Source of the DNA: Coleofasciculus sp. FACHB-T130
GTDB lineage: Bacteria > Cyanobacteriota > Cyanobacteriia > Cyanobacteriales > FACHB-T130
DNA: 64,000 nt
Assembly: GCF_014695375.1 (NCBI RefSeq)
Contig: NZ_JACJOG010000038.1
Location: forward strand, 124,001-188,000
Reading direction: 5' to 3'
Every line of letters begins with the position of its first letter. Position 1 is the stretch's first letter. Below, in pieces: positions 1 to 7,630 of this stretch. The notes beneath the pieces were generated by a model. That model worked only from the letters and a program-made list of their open reading frames with translations. It was not told where the DNA came from and searched no databases. A program made the position numbers and the translations under genes.

Positions 1-1020
1 GCGCATTGCTTAGTGCAGTGGGGAGAGACATTTCGACCAACTTATCGACGACTGGGAGCGGTGCGACCGGCGCTGCTAAAATTAAAGCCAGCTGGGACTA
101 AAATCGCGATCGCTGCTTTCACTGCCACTGCCGATCCCGCAGCGCAGCAAACCATCCAACAAGTCTTACAACTCCAACAGCCAGCGGTTTTCAAAAATAG
201 CCCCTATCGGCAAAATCTACACCTGAAAGTGCAAACCATTTGGACACCTAGAGGACGCCGCCAAGGGTTATTGAAGTTTATTCAGGAAAGACCCAAACAA
301 GCAGGGTTAGTCTACGTCCGCACCAGGCGAGATAGCGAAGAATTAACTCAGTTACTTAGCGATCGCGGTTATGCGACAGCAGCTTATCACGCGGGGCTGA
401 GTCCAGAGGAACGCCGCTCCATTGAAGCGAGCTGGCTGAGTGATGAAATGCCTTTTGTCGTGTGTACCTGCGCCTTCGGTATGGGGATTAACAAACCGAA
501 TGTCAGGTGGGTTGTTCATTTTCATTCGCCTTTGCTGCTTTCCGAGTACGTGCAGGAAGTCGGGAGAGCTGGACGAGATGGTAAATTATCTGAAGCGCTA
601 ACCTTGGTGAGCGAACCGACGGGGTGGCTGAACCCGGAGGATAAGCAAAGACGGGAATTTTTTGCGGGAAAGATGCGATCGCAATATCAAGAAGCTCAGC
701 AACTCGCATCCAAACTCCCACCAAAAGGGGAAGTAACCGCCGTAACCAAACAGTTTCGAGACGGTGCTATAGCGCTTGCTCTCCTCCATAGTGCTGGACA
801 ATTGGAGTGGCAAGATCCCTTCAATTATGTTCGGCGTTCGGTTGGAAAATCTCGCTCTTTTGGGGAACTCAGTAGCCAGCAGCAGCAAGTTCAGTCCCAG
901 ATGGCGCAATACCTAAACACGCGACAGTGCCGTTGGCAGTTTTTGTTACAGGCTTTTGGCTTCACCCAAGAGGCAGCTGGCTGGCGATGCAGACACTGCG
1001 ATAATTGCGCTCGACGCTAA
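1..1020 (+). CDS. recQ: ATP-dependent DNA helicase RecQ, 5'-truncated by the window
   Basis: The reading frame is open from base 1. The first codons give AHC followed by a QWG motif, the end of the DEAH Walker B box, so the gene starts upstream of this window. What remains is the second RecA-like domain of a 3'-5' RecQ helicase: TATA motif III, the SAT-type transition, and motif VI QEVGRAGRDG, which contacts ATP. The C-terminus carries the RecQ zinc cysteines (RQC, then WRCRHCDNC), and the protein stops four residues later, so there is no HRDC domain. This short form occurs in cyanobacteria. It acts on forks and recombination intermediates in the cytoplasm. A GTG at base 13 is an internal codon, not the start. 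The family assignment is secure; only the N-terminal half is missing. Confidence 0.95.
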   Translation, partial: AHCLVQWGETFRPTYRRLGAVRPALLKLKPAGTKIAIAAFTATADPAAQQTIQQVLQLQQPAVFKNSPYRQNLHLKVQTIWTPRGRRQGLLKFIQERPKQAGLVYVRTRRDSEELTQLLSDRGYATAAYHAGLSPEERRSIEASWLSDEMPFVVCTCAFGMGINKPNVRWVVHFHSPLLLSEYVQEVGRAGRDGKLSEALTLVSEPTGWLNPEDKQRREFFAGKMRSQYQEAQQLASKLPPKGEVTAVTKQFRDGAIALALLHSAGQLEWQDPFNYVRRSVGKSRSFGELSSQQQQVQSQMAQYLNTRQCRWQFLLQAFGFTQEAAGWRCRHCDNCARR

Positions 1021-1099
1021 TCTTCGGAGTCTGTATCAGTTGTTAACCCGCTGCGAGCAGCGTAGAAGATGAAGTAGGTTTTCACTTCGGAATTGAGTC

Positions 1100-1642
1100 A
1101 TGTTTATTCAAACTCATCGTCTGCTGCTGCGGGAATTTACGGAAGCCGACTGGTCTGCCATTTTAGCCTATCAATCCACGCCAGCATATCAACGCTTTTA
1201 TCCAGAGGTCGGGCGCACTGAGGCAGACGCTCGCGCCTTCGTTAATCGCTTCCTCCGGTGGCAGCAGGAAACGCCCCGATGGAGGTATCAATGGGCAGTC
1301 GTCCGGAGACAGGACGGACTGATTGGTAATTGCGGTATTCGCAAAAGCGATCGCGATGCCTCAGAAGCAGAAATTGGGTGTGAATTGGCTCCCGAACACT
1401 GGGGGCGAAATTATCCTGTTGAAATGAGTCGTCCGCTACTGCAATTTGGCTTTACAGAACTTGGACTGCATCGCATTTATGCACGCTGTATCGCTGAGAA
1501 TAGAGGGGCGGTGTCATTGGCGCAGAAGCTTGGGATGACCGAAGAAGGTCGCTTGCGAGAGAATGTCAGCATCCGGGGACGGTGGCATGACACGCTCGTA
1601 TACGGCATCTTGAAGCAGGAATGGGAGGCGATGGTTGAATAA
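1100..1642 (+). CDS. GNAT family N-acetyltransferase (RimJ/RimL type)
   Basis: This 180-residue protein is a single GNAT domain. It opens with the RimJ/RimL-type strand IQTHRLLLREFTEADW, has the central EIGCELAPEHWGRNYPVEM segment that corresponds to the acetyl-CoA pyrophosphate loop, and ends with the AENRGAVSLAQKLGM helix typical of the group. Members acetylate protein N-termini, amino groups of small molecules or antibiotics using acetyl-CoA; the substrate cannot be read from sequence. The loop has N-Y where G-Y/A is more common, a mild deviation. It follows recQ by 79 bp on the same strand and could be cotranscribed. The start is the only ATG before the conserved first strand. Confidence 0.88.
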   Translation: MFIQTHRLLLREFTEADWSAILAYQSTPAYQRFYPEVGRTEADARAFVNRFLRWQQETPRWRYQWAVVRRQDGLIGNCGIRKSDRDASEAEIGCELAPEHWGRNYPVEMSRPLLQFGFTELGLHRIYARCIAENRGAVSLAQKLGMTEEGRLRENVSIRGRWHDTLVYGILKQEWEAMVE

Positions 1643-1760
1643 CACCGGAACACGGACTAAGTTAAACTTCTTGAGGCAAAAGTCTTTTCTTTCTTCTTCA
1701 TGGCTAGAGCCAAGGGCTTGAAACCCTGTCTGCTGAGGATGCCAACTTCTTTTTTACTGA

Positions 1761-1849
1761 GTCCTCAGTCCTCACTCCTCAGTCCTCACTCCTCACTCCT
1801 CAGTCCTCAGTCCTCAGCCCTCAGTCCTCAGTCCTCACTCCTCAGTCCT
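1761..1849. repeat. Short tandem repeat, CTCAGTC/CTCACTC units
   Basis: About 89 bp made almost entirely of the heptamers TCCTCAG and TCCTCAC (in register CTCAGTC/CTCACTC), repeated around a dozen times with few substitutions. The unit is 7 bp, so any reading frame through it gives a serine/leucine/proline low-complexity peptide. It looks like a slippage-prone microsatellite in the spacer between the acetyltransferase gene and the petN side, followed directly by the hairpin at 1873-1906. Confidence 0.85.
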
Positions 1850-1872
1850 GAAGACTTTTTCGCTCAAAAGGC

Positions 1873-1906
1873 AAAAGGCAAAAGTAAAAATTTACTTTTG
1901 CCTTTT
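1873..1906. terminator. Perfect 16-bp inverted repeat, likely bidirectional terminator
   Basis: AAAAGGCAAAAGTAAA at 1873-1888 is the exact reverse complement of 1891-1906, with a 2-nt loop. Both outer flanks of the stem are A/T runs. It lies just downstream of the small gene ending at 1914 on the minus strand and after the acetyltransferase gene on the plus strand, so it can end transcription from either side. The same AAAAGGCAAAAG word recurs near 53830-53860, so it may also be a dispersed repeat. Confidence 0.55.
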
Positions 1907-1913
1907 ATAGACC

Positions 1914-2081
1914 CTAGACTTTAGTTGAGCGACGACGAGAGGGCTTATTCTCTCGCCTCTCCCGATCTTGGCGACGGCGATCGCGCCATTCTATCAGCGT
2001 CAGATAGATAATGCCCCCAGAAACCACCGTTAACAGGGCGAAGGTAGAAAAAGCCAGAACAGTCAGAACAGAAGTTTCCAC
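1914..2081 (-). CDS. Small single-pass membrane protein next to petN (55 aa)
   Basis: Reading from a GTG at 2081 gives 55 residues: a short N-terminus (VETSVL), one hydrophobic helix (about residues 5-31, ending SGGIIYLTLIEW), then a very basic tail rich in Arg (RDRRRQDRERRE). The hydrophobic-then-charged pattern is that of a real membrane protein, not of random sequence. It starts 7 bp after the petN stop, so the two are almost certainly cotranscribed. I do not recognise the family; small single-helix subunits of photosynthetic or NDH-1 complexes look like this, which is inference only. There is no ATG in frame upstream before the petN coding region, and no clear Shine-Dalgarno, so translation may be coupled to petN. 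Confidence 0.6.
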   Translation of the reverse strand: METSVLTVLAFSTFALLTVVSGGIIYLTLIEWRDRRRQDRERRENKPSRRRSTKV

Positions 2082-2088
2082 AATGCTT

Positions 2089-2178
2089 TTAGAAGCCGTT
2101 ACGACCCCAAATGACCATTGAAATCGACCAAGTAAACAAAACCAAAACTGAAACCCAACCGAGACTCAAAATATCCAT
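2089..2178 (-). CDS. petN: Cytochrome b6-f complex subunit VIII (PetN)
   Basis: This 29-residue ORF starts MDILSLGWV and ends VIWGRNGF, matching the PetN family along its whole length (family consensus MDILtLGWvslLVvFTwSiamVvWGRNG). PetN is a single transmembrane helix at the edge of the cytochrome b6f complex, which passes electrons from plastoquinol to plastocyanin or cytochrome c6 in the thylakoid membrane. The frame continues upstream to an ATG at 2226 (16 more codons), but PetN never has such an extension, so the ATG at 2178 is chosen. The next gene begins 7 bp downstream. Genes this short are easily missed by automatic annotation. Confidence 0.93.
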   Translation of the reverse strand: MDILSLGWVSVLVLFTWSISMVIWGRNGF

Positions 2179-2327
2179 AGTTGTATGTAAAGATAAGTGC
2201 CCAATAATCACTCCAGCGCCTATCATAATTCAATTTGAGGCATCTATGGCAGACCTCGGCGAATGACGAGGTCGCCAAAAAAACCTTTAACTGAACTAGG
2301 AGCGATTTTCACAGGATATTGCACGAG

Positions 2328-2771
2328 ATGGTTGATCGGCTTGAGCGAATAGAATCTATCAAGGCAGGAACTGTTGCTGCTTTGTCTTTTTTCCTGGGTT
2401 ATGGCATTGCTACCCTGAGCAATATTCTCGTGCTGTCGGAGCAGTTTGAGACACTCGCCAATCTGAAAGTCACGAATGGCGTTCACTTTCTAGTGAGTAT
2501 GGCGATCGCTCTTTTGAGCGGTTTTCTGTTTGGCGTCACCTACCGCTATATTATTCGAGAAGACCCCAATCCACACCTCAGGACTGGCGCAGTGTTTGCC
2601 TTTGGGTTGGTGCGGGGATTAGGGCAAGTGGAGGCTGGGTTAAATTTCCCCGATGCCTTCTGGTCGTTTGGGATTCTAGGAGGAGAAAGTATTTTGCTAT
2701 TTGCGATCGCTCGTCTCCTCCTCGACTGGACAATTCAGCTAGGCTGGGTAAAACCGTTTAAGTCAAGCTAA
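2328..2771 (+). CDS. Conserved membrane protein, unknown function
   Basis: The 147-residue product has three to four hydrophobic helices: residues about 14-35 (GTVAALSFFLGYGIATL), 50-73 (HFLVSMAIALLSGFLFGV), and about 85-135 with the segments AVFAFGLVRGLGQVEAG and SFGILGGESILLFAI. It looks like a small cyanobacterial inner-membrane protein of unknown role; I cannot assign a family. A TTG at 2319 is an alternative start, but the ATG at 2328 lies at a better distance from AGGA (2313-2316). Its 3' end overlaps the oppositely oriented SDR gene by 14 bp, so the two transcripts converge. Confidence 0.75.
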   Translation: MVDRLERIESIKAGTVAALSFFLGYGIATLSNILVLSEQFETLANLKVTNGVHFLVSMAIALLSGFLFGVTYRYIIREDPNPHLRTGAVFAFGLVRGLGQVEAGLNFPDAFWSFGILGGESILLFAIARLLLDWTIQLGWVKPFKSS

Positions 2772-3435
2772 ATTCCGCAAACTCTGGTTGCCCATACATC
2801 ATATTTCGGTCAACCGCTGAGAGGATTTTCTGGTTCGCAGCATCAGAATTAAGACACTGGCAAGTCAACTGCGCGACATCCGCGCGATGAATCGTCCCCG
2901 CAACTCGCGGATCTTCCGTCAAAACGCCATTGCCAGTTGCTGGTTCAGACTTCAATCCGCCGGGGCGGATAATAGTGTAAGTCAGTCCGCTGTCAATCAG
3001 ATACTTCTCGGCTTTCTCCTTTTCAATTAACACTGGCTTCAGCGTTTCTAAAGCTTGTGGAGGGATAGCCCCGACACTATCTCCACTTCCAATCGAAGAA
3101 ATGAGAATAAACTTTTTTACCCCTGCTTTCACAGCAGCGTCAATAAGATTTTTGTTCCCCAAAAAATCAGCTCTTTCGCCGTCTTTGGGTAAACCGCCGA
3201 TGGTGCTAATCGCAGCATGAATCGGTTCGTCTCCTAAGATTGCCTGCTCAACCTCGGCAACATTTAAAGCGTCTCCCATCACCCCTTTAATTCCCATCGC
3301 TTCCAATTCGGCAGCAGATGCTGGCGATCGCAACAATGCCTTCACCTTCTGGTTTTCCTGTATTAAGTAGTTGGCAATTTCTCGACCAACGCCCCGACTG
3401 GCACCCGCTAGAAAAATATAGGATTCACTTGTCAT
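2758..3435 (-). CDS. NAD(P)-binding atypical SDR oxidoreductase
   Basis: The 225-residue protein starts with a beta strand and the dinucleotide-binding turn GASRGVG (residues 10-16), as in NmrA-like and atypical short-chain dehydrogenases. KALLRSPASAAELEAMGIKGVMGDALN is the usual cofactor-selecting second strand and acidic turn. ILISSIGSGDS and YTIIRPGGL are the hallmark segments of the SDR_a5/NAD(P)H-binding group; the classical YxxxK pair is absent. Such proteins bind NADPH and are reductases, isomerases or regulatory sensors; the substrate is unknown. It overlaps the tail of the membrane-protein gene on the opposite strand and lies 101 bp from the methyltransferase gene on the same strand. 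Confidence 0.85.
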   Translation of the reverse strand: MTSESYIFLAGASRGVGREIANYLIQENQKVKALLRSPASAAELEAMGIKGVMGDALNVAEVEQAILGDEPIHAAISTIGGLPKDGERADFLGNKNLIDAAVKAGVKKFILISSIGSGDSVGAIPPQALETLKPVLIEKEKAEKYLIDSGLTYTIIRPGGLKSEPATGNGVLTEDPRVAGTIHRADVAQLTCQCLNSDAANQKILSAVDRNMMYGQPEFAEFSLT

Positions 3436-3536
3436 CTTAAATTTCTTACTGTCCTAACTTGATATTTCATATTTTGCCGTAATTAGGGCGAAGAAAAAAT
3501 GTAAAATTCCCAAACCTATTCTTCAATTTTGCATTT

Positions 3537-4163
3537 TTAATTTTTAATTTTTAATCTTCTCCTTGCCACCATCACCAGCCAAGATTGAGCTTCACAGGGC
3601 AATCCTGGGGGACGATAGTAGTGGTGGAGAATCTCAAAATCAGCTTGTTCTAGACAGGGTGCCAAAGTTTCATATTCCCACCCAGAAACAAAGCGATAGC
3701 CGGTTGGACGAACGCTATAGCCTTCGCTATCTCCACGACAAATAGAAATAATAATTGCACCGCCAGGAACCAGCGCTTGATGCAAATCCTTCAGCACTTT
3801 CACCATTTGGGAATGAGGAACGTGAAGTAGCGATGCATTCGCAAAAATCCCATCAAAGGTTTCTGGCGGCAGATCGAGATTGAAAAACGACTGCTGCCAA
3901 ACCTCACAATCCACAGCCTGTCGTGCCATTTCCACAAACGCAGGCGTTGCATCCAAGCCAATCACAGTATGCCCTTGGCGTTTGAATGCCAGCAAATCTC
4001 GTCCGGGACCACAGCCTAGATCGAGGATTTTACCCGGATTTTTAGGCATCGCCGCTACCAAGGCATCACGATTTTGGGAAACATCGTGAGCCCAAGTTCC
4101 CTCCCGAAACGATTCTGCTGTCGCTTGGTACTCCGCAATTGTCAGTTGCTCGTGTTCCTGCAT
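3537..4163 (-). CDS. Class I SAM-dependent methyltransferase
   Basis: The 208-residue product is a Rossmann-fold methyltransferase. Motif I is KILDLGCGPGRDLLAF (about residues 43-58), the acidic end of strand 2 is HTVIGLDATP, motif IV is FDGIFANASLLHVP, and the post motif is ALVPGGAIIISI. These bind S-adenosylmethionine. The substrate is unknown; the arrangement resembles UbiE/Methyltransf_11-type small-molecule enzymes. The start ATG at 4163 faces the start of a second methyltransferase 78 bp away, so the two genes share a divergent promoter region and may act together. The 3' end is an AT-rich run of TTTTTAA repeats. Confidence 0.88.
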   Translation of the reverse strand: MQEHEQLTIAEYQATAESFREGTWAHDVSQNRDALVAAMPKNPGKILDLGCGPGRDLLAFKRQGHTVIGLDATPAFVEMARQAVDCEVWQQSFFNLDLPPETFDGIFANASLLHVPHSQMVKVLKDLHQALVPGGAIIISICRGDSEGYSVRPTGYRFVSGWEYETLAPCLEQADFEILHHYYRPPGLPCEAQSWLVMVARRRLKIKN

Positions 4164-4241
4164 CCTTCGCCTTGCTCAAACCTAATAGAATCTTACTATT
4201 CTCTATTTCCTCGTATTCTCTGTACCTCTGTGGTTTAAATT

Positions 4242-4946
4242 ATGTTTCCTGGAGAAGTATTCGCCAACACCGCTGATTTTGACACTGGGATTCGCCATCT
4301 GTTGCCACGCTATGACGAAATGCTGGATGCGATTGCCCTCTGTCTACCCTCTAGCACCAAAGCTATCCTAGAACTCGGCTGCGGCACCGGCGAACTCAGT
4401 TTAAAAATCCTCAACCGCTGTCCTGATGCCCAACTGGTTGCTGTAGATTACTCTCCTCGGATGATCCAGTTTGCAAAAAAGAAAATCCACGCAGCAGGCT
4501 ATGCAGACAGGTGGACGGGAATTGAAGCCGACTTCGGAGATTGGGCGAATCATGCGTTGGAACTGGGAGAAAGCTTTGATGCCTGTGTCTCATCCTTGGC
4601 AATTCACCATCTCAGCGATGAAATGAAGTTGAAATTATTTCAGCGGATTGGTGAAAGCCTCAATCCAGGCGGCGTCTTTTGGAACGCAGATCCCATCCTG
4701 CCGGAATCACCAGTGATGCAGGAAATTTACCAAACGGCGCGGGAAGAATGGACATTGCAGCAAGGAACAACGCTGGCAGAAATTCGCGACAAAATTGGTA
4801 AGAGCAATCCTCAAGGTTACTCTAGTCAAGATCAATTAGCGACTCTAACCTCCCACTTAGAAATGCTGACAAATTCTGGGTTTACTACAGTGGCTATTCC
4901 TTGGAAATATTACGGTTTAGCCGTATTTGGCGGCTTTGTAGGATAA
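4242..4946 (+). CDS. Class I SAM-dependent methyltransferase
   Basis: The 234-residue product carries motif I AILELGCGTGELSLKIL (about residues 41-57), an acidic strand-2 end in QLVAVDYSPRMIQ, motif IV DACVSSLAIHHLSD and the LNPGGVFWNAD post motif. This is the Methyltransf_25/12 type, often found with small-molecule or lipid substrates. It is divergent from the methyltransferase at 3537-4163, but the two are not close paralogues. The spacer contains a CTCTGTACCTCTGTGGTTTAAAT word related to dispersed cyanobacterial repeats. The start ATG precedes an N-terminal helix that fits the family. Confidence 0.88.
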   Translation: MFPGEVFANTADFDTGIRHLLPRYDEMLDAIALCLPSSTKAILELGCGTGELSLKILNRCPDAQLVAVDYSPRMIQFAKKKIHAAGYADRWTGIEADFGDWANHALELGESFDACVSSLAIHHLSDEMKLKLFQRIGESLNPGGVFWNADPILPESPVMQEIYQTAREEWTLQQGTTLAEIRDKIGKSNPQGYSSQDQLATLTSHLEMLTNSGFTTVAIPWKYYGLAVFGGFVG

Positions 4947-5040
4947 GCTTTTAACCCCAATTTATGGTTGGAAATCCTTATCTAACTCTGTCAATGTGAG
5001 AAAAAAATCTGGTAAATCATGCCAATTCGGCAGAATTTTA

Positions 5041-5103
5041 TCTTCGCGTCTTCGTGGTTTAAAAAACAATTTTTGAACTACGAAGACACAAAGCACGCGA
5101 AGA
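5041..5103. repeat. Imperfect inverted repeat, dispersed-repeat type
   Basis: TCTTCGCG and TTCGTGGTT on the left pair with AACTACGAA and CGCGAAGA on the right, leaving an A-rich middle. The words TCTTCGCGTCTTCGTGGTT and ACGAAGACACAAAG belong to a family of short dispersed repeats common in cyanobacterial spacers. It lies between a methyltransferase gene and the acyltransferase gene that converge here, so it can also work as a two-way terminator. Confidence 0.5.
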
Positions 5104-5152
5104 AAACCCTCGTCTTTCAACTGACACCTTGAGGGCGGTAGTAATCCCAATC

Positions 5153-6307
5153 TTACTGCTGTAATGCTTGAGTACCTTTCTTTGCCAAAATTGCTGAGGA
5201 TAAGGCTGAACGCTTACTTAAAGAAAATAGGTAAGGAAATTTTATCTTTTTTGTTAGCTCGTACAACAGGATTGGTAATATTAGACTAAAAATAGTTACC
5301 AGAATGATATGTAAAACCACATGATTGATGTGAAGACCTTTTTGGAGGAATATTCGAGTCGCTCCCATTGCTAACATATGAGCTAAATAAATGGGCATCG
5401 ATAAAAAACCCAGGTAGCGAATAATATCTAATTTTTTGGTTTCTGCCAAGTAGAAAGATATGCCTAGGGTAACTATGATTCCTCCAGATGCCATAAAAAA
5501 TCTAGTTCCTGGTTGTTCGCTTAAACCAAATTGTAAAAGTGTCATTTGAAAGATGACAAATATCAGCGCGATCGCGCCAATTTGCTGCTTGTTCAATTTA
5601 TACAAGGTACTCGGAATATTTCTCAAGTCGTTGTGCAACCAGCGTGCCACAGTTACCCCAACGACGAAAAACACAAACATACTCATGAATTTAGTCAGAA
5701 TTTCGCTAGGCGCATAGGGATTCAGCAAGTAAATTAAAATAGAGAAAGAAAGCAATATATATAGATTGATAAATTTTCGAGCGATCGCAAAGACTAAATA
5801 AGACGCAAATAAAACATATAAGAACCAAAGAGTAATTAAAGGAATGGGGTTAAAAGCCATGTAAAATGGTAAATCTTTAAACTGCAATTTAATGGGATTA
5901 TTCGTGTAGGTTGACATCAAAACCAAAATACTACCTTGGATAACAGACCAAAGTAAGTAGGGATACACAATTGTATTGAATTTATCCCCCCAGAATTTCT
6001 TGTTACCCTTCAATAAGCTTTTTTCTACAAATAAACCGGAAAGAAAAAAGAAAAGTGGCATATGAAAGCTAGAAATAAAATTAAAAGAGTAATCATGAAA
6101 TAAATCATGCATTCCCATTCCAGCATTTTTTAAATTGGTCAAAACATGGACATAGACAACTAAAATGATGCCAATGCCTTTGGCATAATCAATCCAGTCA
6201 AGTCTAGTGCATGATAACGGTTCCGGCTTGCTTGGTAAAATTTGTAATTCTTCGACAGGCTTCATAATCTTGGTAGTTCCCCTTAATTGCAGTGCTGCAT
6301 AATTCAT
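5153..6307 (-). CDS. Acyltransferase family 3 membrane protein
   Basis: The 384-residue product has about ten hydrophobic helices. It shows the marks of the acyltransferase_3 family: near the N-terminus RLDWIDYAKGIGIILVVYVH, with the catalytic-region His on the first helix, and FISSFHMPLFFFLSGLF in the second, a highly conserved motif. The family moves acetyl or other acyl groups across or onto exported polysaccharide, peptidoglycan or lipid in the cytoplasmic membrane; OatA and ExoZ are known members. The N-terminal 40 residues before the core are hydrophilic; a start at an internal Met (residue 15) is possible. The gene is more AT-rich than its neighbours, a possible sign of transfer. Confidence 0.88.
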   Translation of the reverse strand: MNYAALQLRGTTKIMKPVEELQILPSKPEPLSCTRLDWIDYAKGIGIILVVYVHVLTNLKNAGMGMHDLFHDYSFNFISSFHMPLFFFLSGLFVEKSLLKGNKKFWGDKFNTIVYPYLLWSVIQGSILVLMSTYTNNPIKLQFKDLPFYMAFNPIPLITLWFLYVLFASYLVFAIARKFINLYILLSFSILIYLLNPYAPSEILTKFMSMFVFFVVGVTVARWLHNDLRNIPSTLYKLNKQQIGAIALIFVIFQMTLLQFGLSEQPGTRFFMASGGIIVTLGISFYLAETKKLDIIRYLGFLSMPIYLAHMLAMGATRIFLQKGLHINHVVLHIILVTIFSLILPILLYELTKKIKFPYLFSLSKRSALSSAILAKKGTQALQQ

Positions 6308-6561
6308 GGAACCAGCAATGCCTGTTTTATAAAGTCAAGGATATAGCTTCCGTAAAGACTACAGAAATCCGATATTTCCGTTGTCATGCTACGTGCAACT
6401 TCTTTGCAAGTTCCGCAGCGAGTCAGACGAAAAAATCAACCCTCAGCTAGATCCGGGCAGACACACCTTCAGGTAACAGCACTTCTAAACTACTATCTTC
6501 ATCTGGATAGTAGAGAGAGGTCAGCCCTAAGATAGATTTTTTTGTGAAGAAAGTATGTAGT

Positions 6562-7506
6562 CTATACCGGAGAATGATTTAATAAGCACTCCCAGCCAGT
6601 ACCCTCGTATCCAAAATGGAAGCTTTCGGGATGCAGAATTTCGGCTAAGATTTCCAGAGAATCTACCAAACGGGGACCAGGACGGTTGAAGTAGGCGTTA
6701 CCATCGGTGATGTAAACTCTGCCGGTTTGTACCGCTTGTAAGCTTTGCCATTCAGGACGTTGGAGTAGCGGCATTGCCTCAGCGCGAGTGCGGTTTAAAT
6801 CGAAACCACAGGGCATGAAGATGATCGCAGTGGGGTCAGAGATGGCGATCGCTTCCCACTTCAACCACGGCGAATGTTCACCCTCAACACCGAACAGAGA
6901 TTGACCTCCAGCCATTTTGACTAATTCAGGAATCCAATTTCCCGCTGCCATCAGGGGATCGATCCACTCGATACAGGCAACTGTAGGACGGGCGCTGTCA
7001 GGAAGTGCTTGCGTCTTTTGCACGCAAGCGTCGATGCGAGACTGTAACCCAGCTAGCACGGGTGGCGCAGCGATACCCAAGGCATCAGCGACTCGTTGAA
7101 TATCTGCCCAGACATCGCTTAAAAAATTAGGCTGTAAGGAAATAATCTGCGGCTGAGAGTGCGTGAGCGTAGCAACCGCTTGCTCGACTTCTGAGAGGCT
7201 GACAGCACAGACTTCACACTGAGCTTGAGTCAAAATATGGGTGGGTTGCAGCTGTTCCAGAACGTCGGTTTTGACTTGGTAAACGCTCAACGCAGATTGC
7301 AACAAATCTGTAACGCGATCGTGAATTTCCGGACTGGTGCCTTCGGGGTTAAATTTGGGCTGGGTGCAGACGGGCAAATTTTGGATTTCTGGCGGATAGT
7401 CGCATTCATGCGATCGCCCGACAATCGCCTGAGTTAGCCCCAAGATCGCTAAAATTTCCGTAGCGCTGGGAATCAGAGAGACAATTTTTAGGTTTGAATG
7501 AGTCAC
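6562..7506 (-). CDS. BtuF-like cobalamin/iron-chelate binding protein
   Basis: The 314-residue product is a periplasmic-binding-protein fold of the BtuF/FepB class. The first strand LKIVSLIPSATEILAILGL and HECDYPPEIQ are typical of cobalamin-binding members, and the central ILTQAQCEVCAVS and C-terminal VYITDGNAYFNRPGPRLVDS segments fit the same group. No signal peptide is visible, so it is either cytoplasmic or exported in another way. The GTG at 7506 is chosen because AAAGGAG lies 7-8 nt upstream. A longer frame reaches an ATG at 7563 but would add 19 residues without family resemblance. No permease or ATPase genes are near. cbiD, a B12-synthesis gene, lies 14 kb away. Confidence 0.82.
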   Translation of the reverse strand: MTHSNLKIVSLIPSATEILAILGLTQAIVGRSHECDYPPEIQNLPVCTQPKFNPEGTSPEIHDRVTDLLQSALSVYQVKTDVLEQLQPTHILTQAQCEVCAVSLSEVEQAVATLTHSQPQIISLQPNFLSDVWADIQRVADALGIAAPPVLAGLQSRIDACVQKTQALPDSARPTVACIEWIDPLMAAGNWIPELVKMAGGQSLFGVEGEHSPWLKWEAIAISDPTAIIFMPCGFDLNRTRAEAMPLLQRPEWQSLQAVQTGRVYITDGNAYFNRPGPRLVDSLEILAEILHPESFHFGYEGTGWECLLNHSPV

Positions 7507-7630
7507 TTTTCCAACTCCTTTAGCAGCCTCGATCGAGAACTCATCATCAATTCTTGCTATCAAACAGTTCCAGGATGGCGCTGACGCCGTTAAAGAAAAC
7601 AGCTCCTTTGGTTAGGGCTAAACCACGAAT

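Noticed and set aside
1700-1924. Plus-strand ORF of 74 codons
   Set aside because: It runs through the heptamer repeat and hairpin and gives low-complexity SSLLSPQ peptide; no family or ribosome site.
4962-5150. Minus-strand ORF of 62 codons
   Set aside because: It covers the dispersed inverted repeat at 5041-5103; peptide with FVVQKLFFKPRR is a typical repeat translation.
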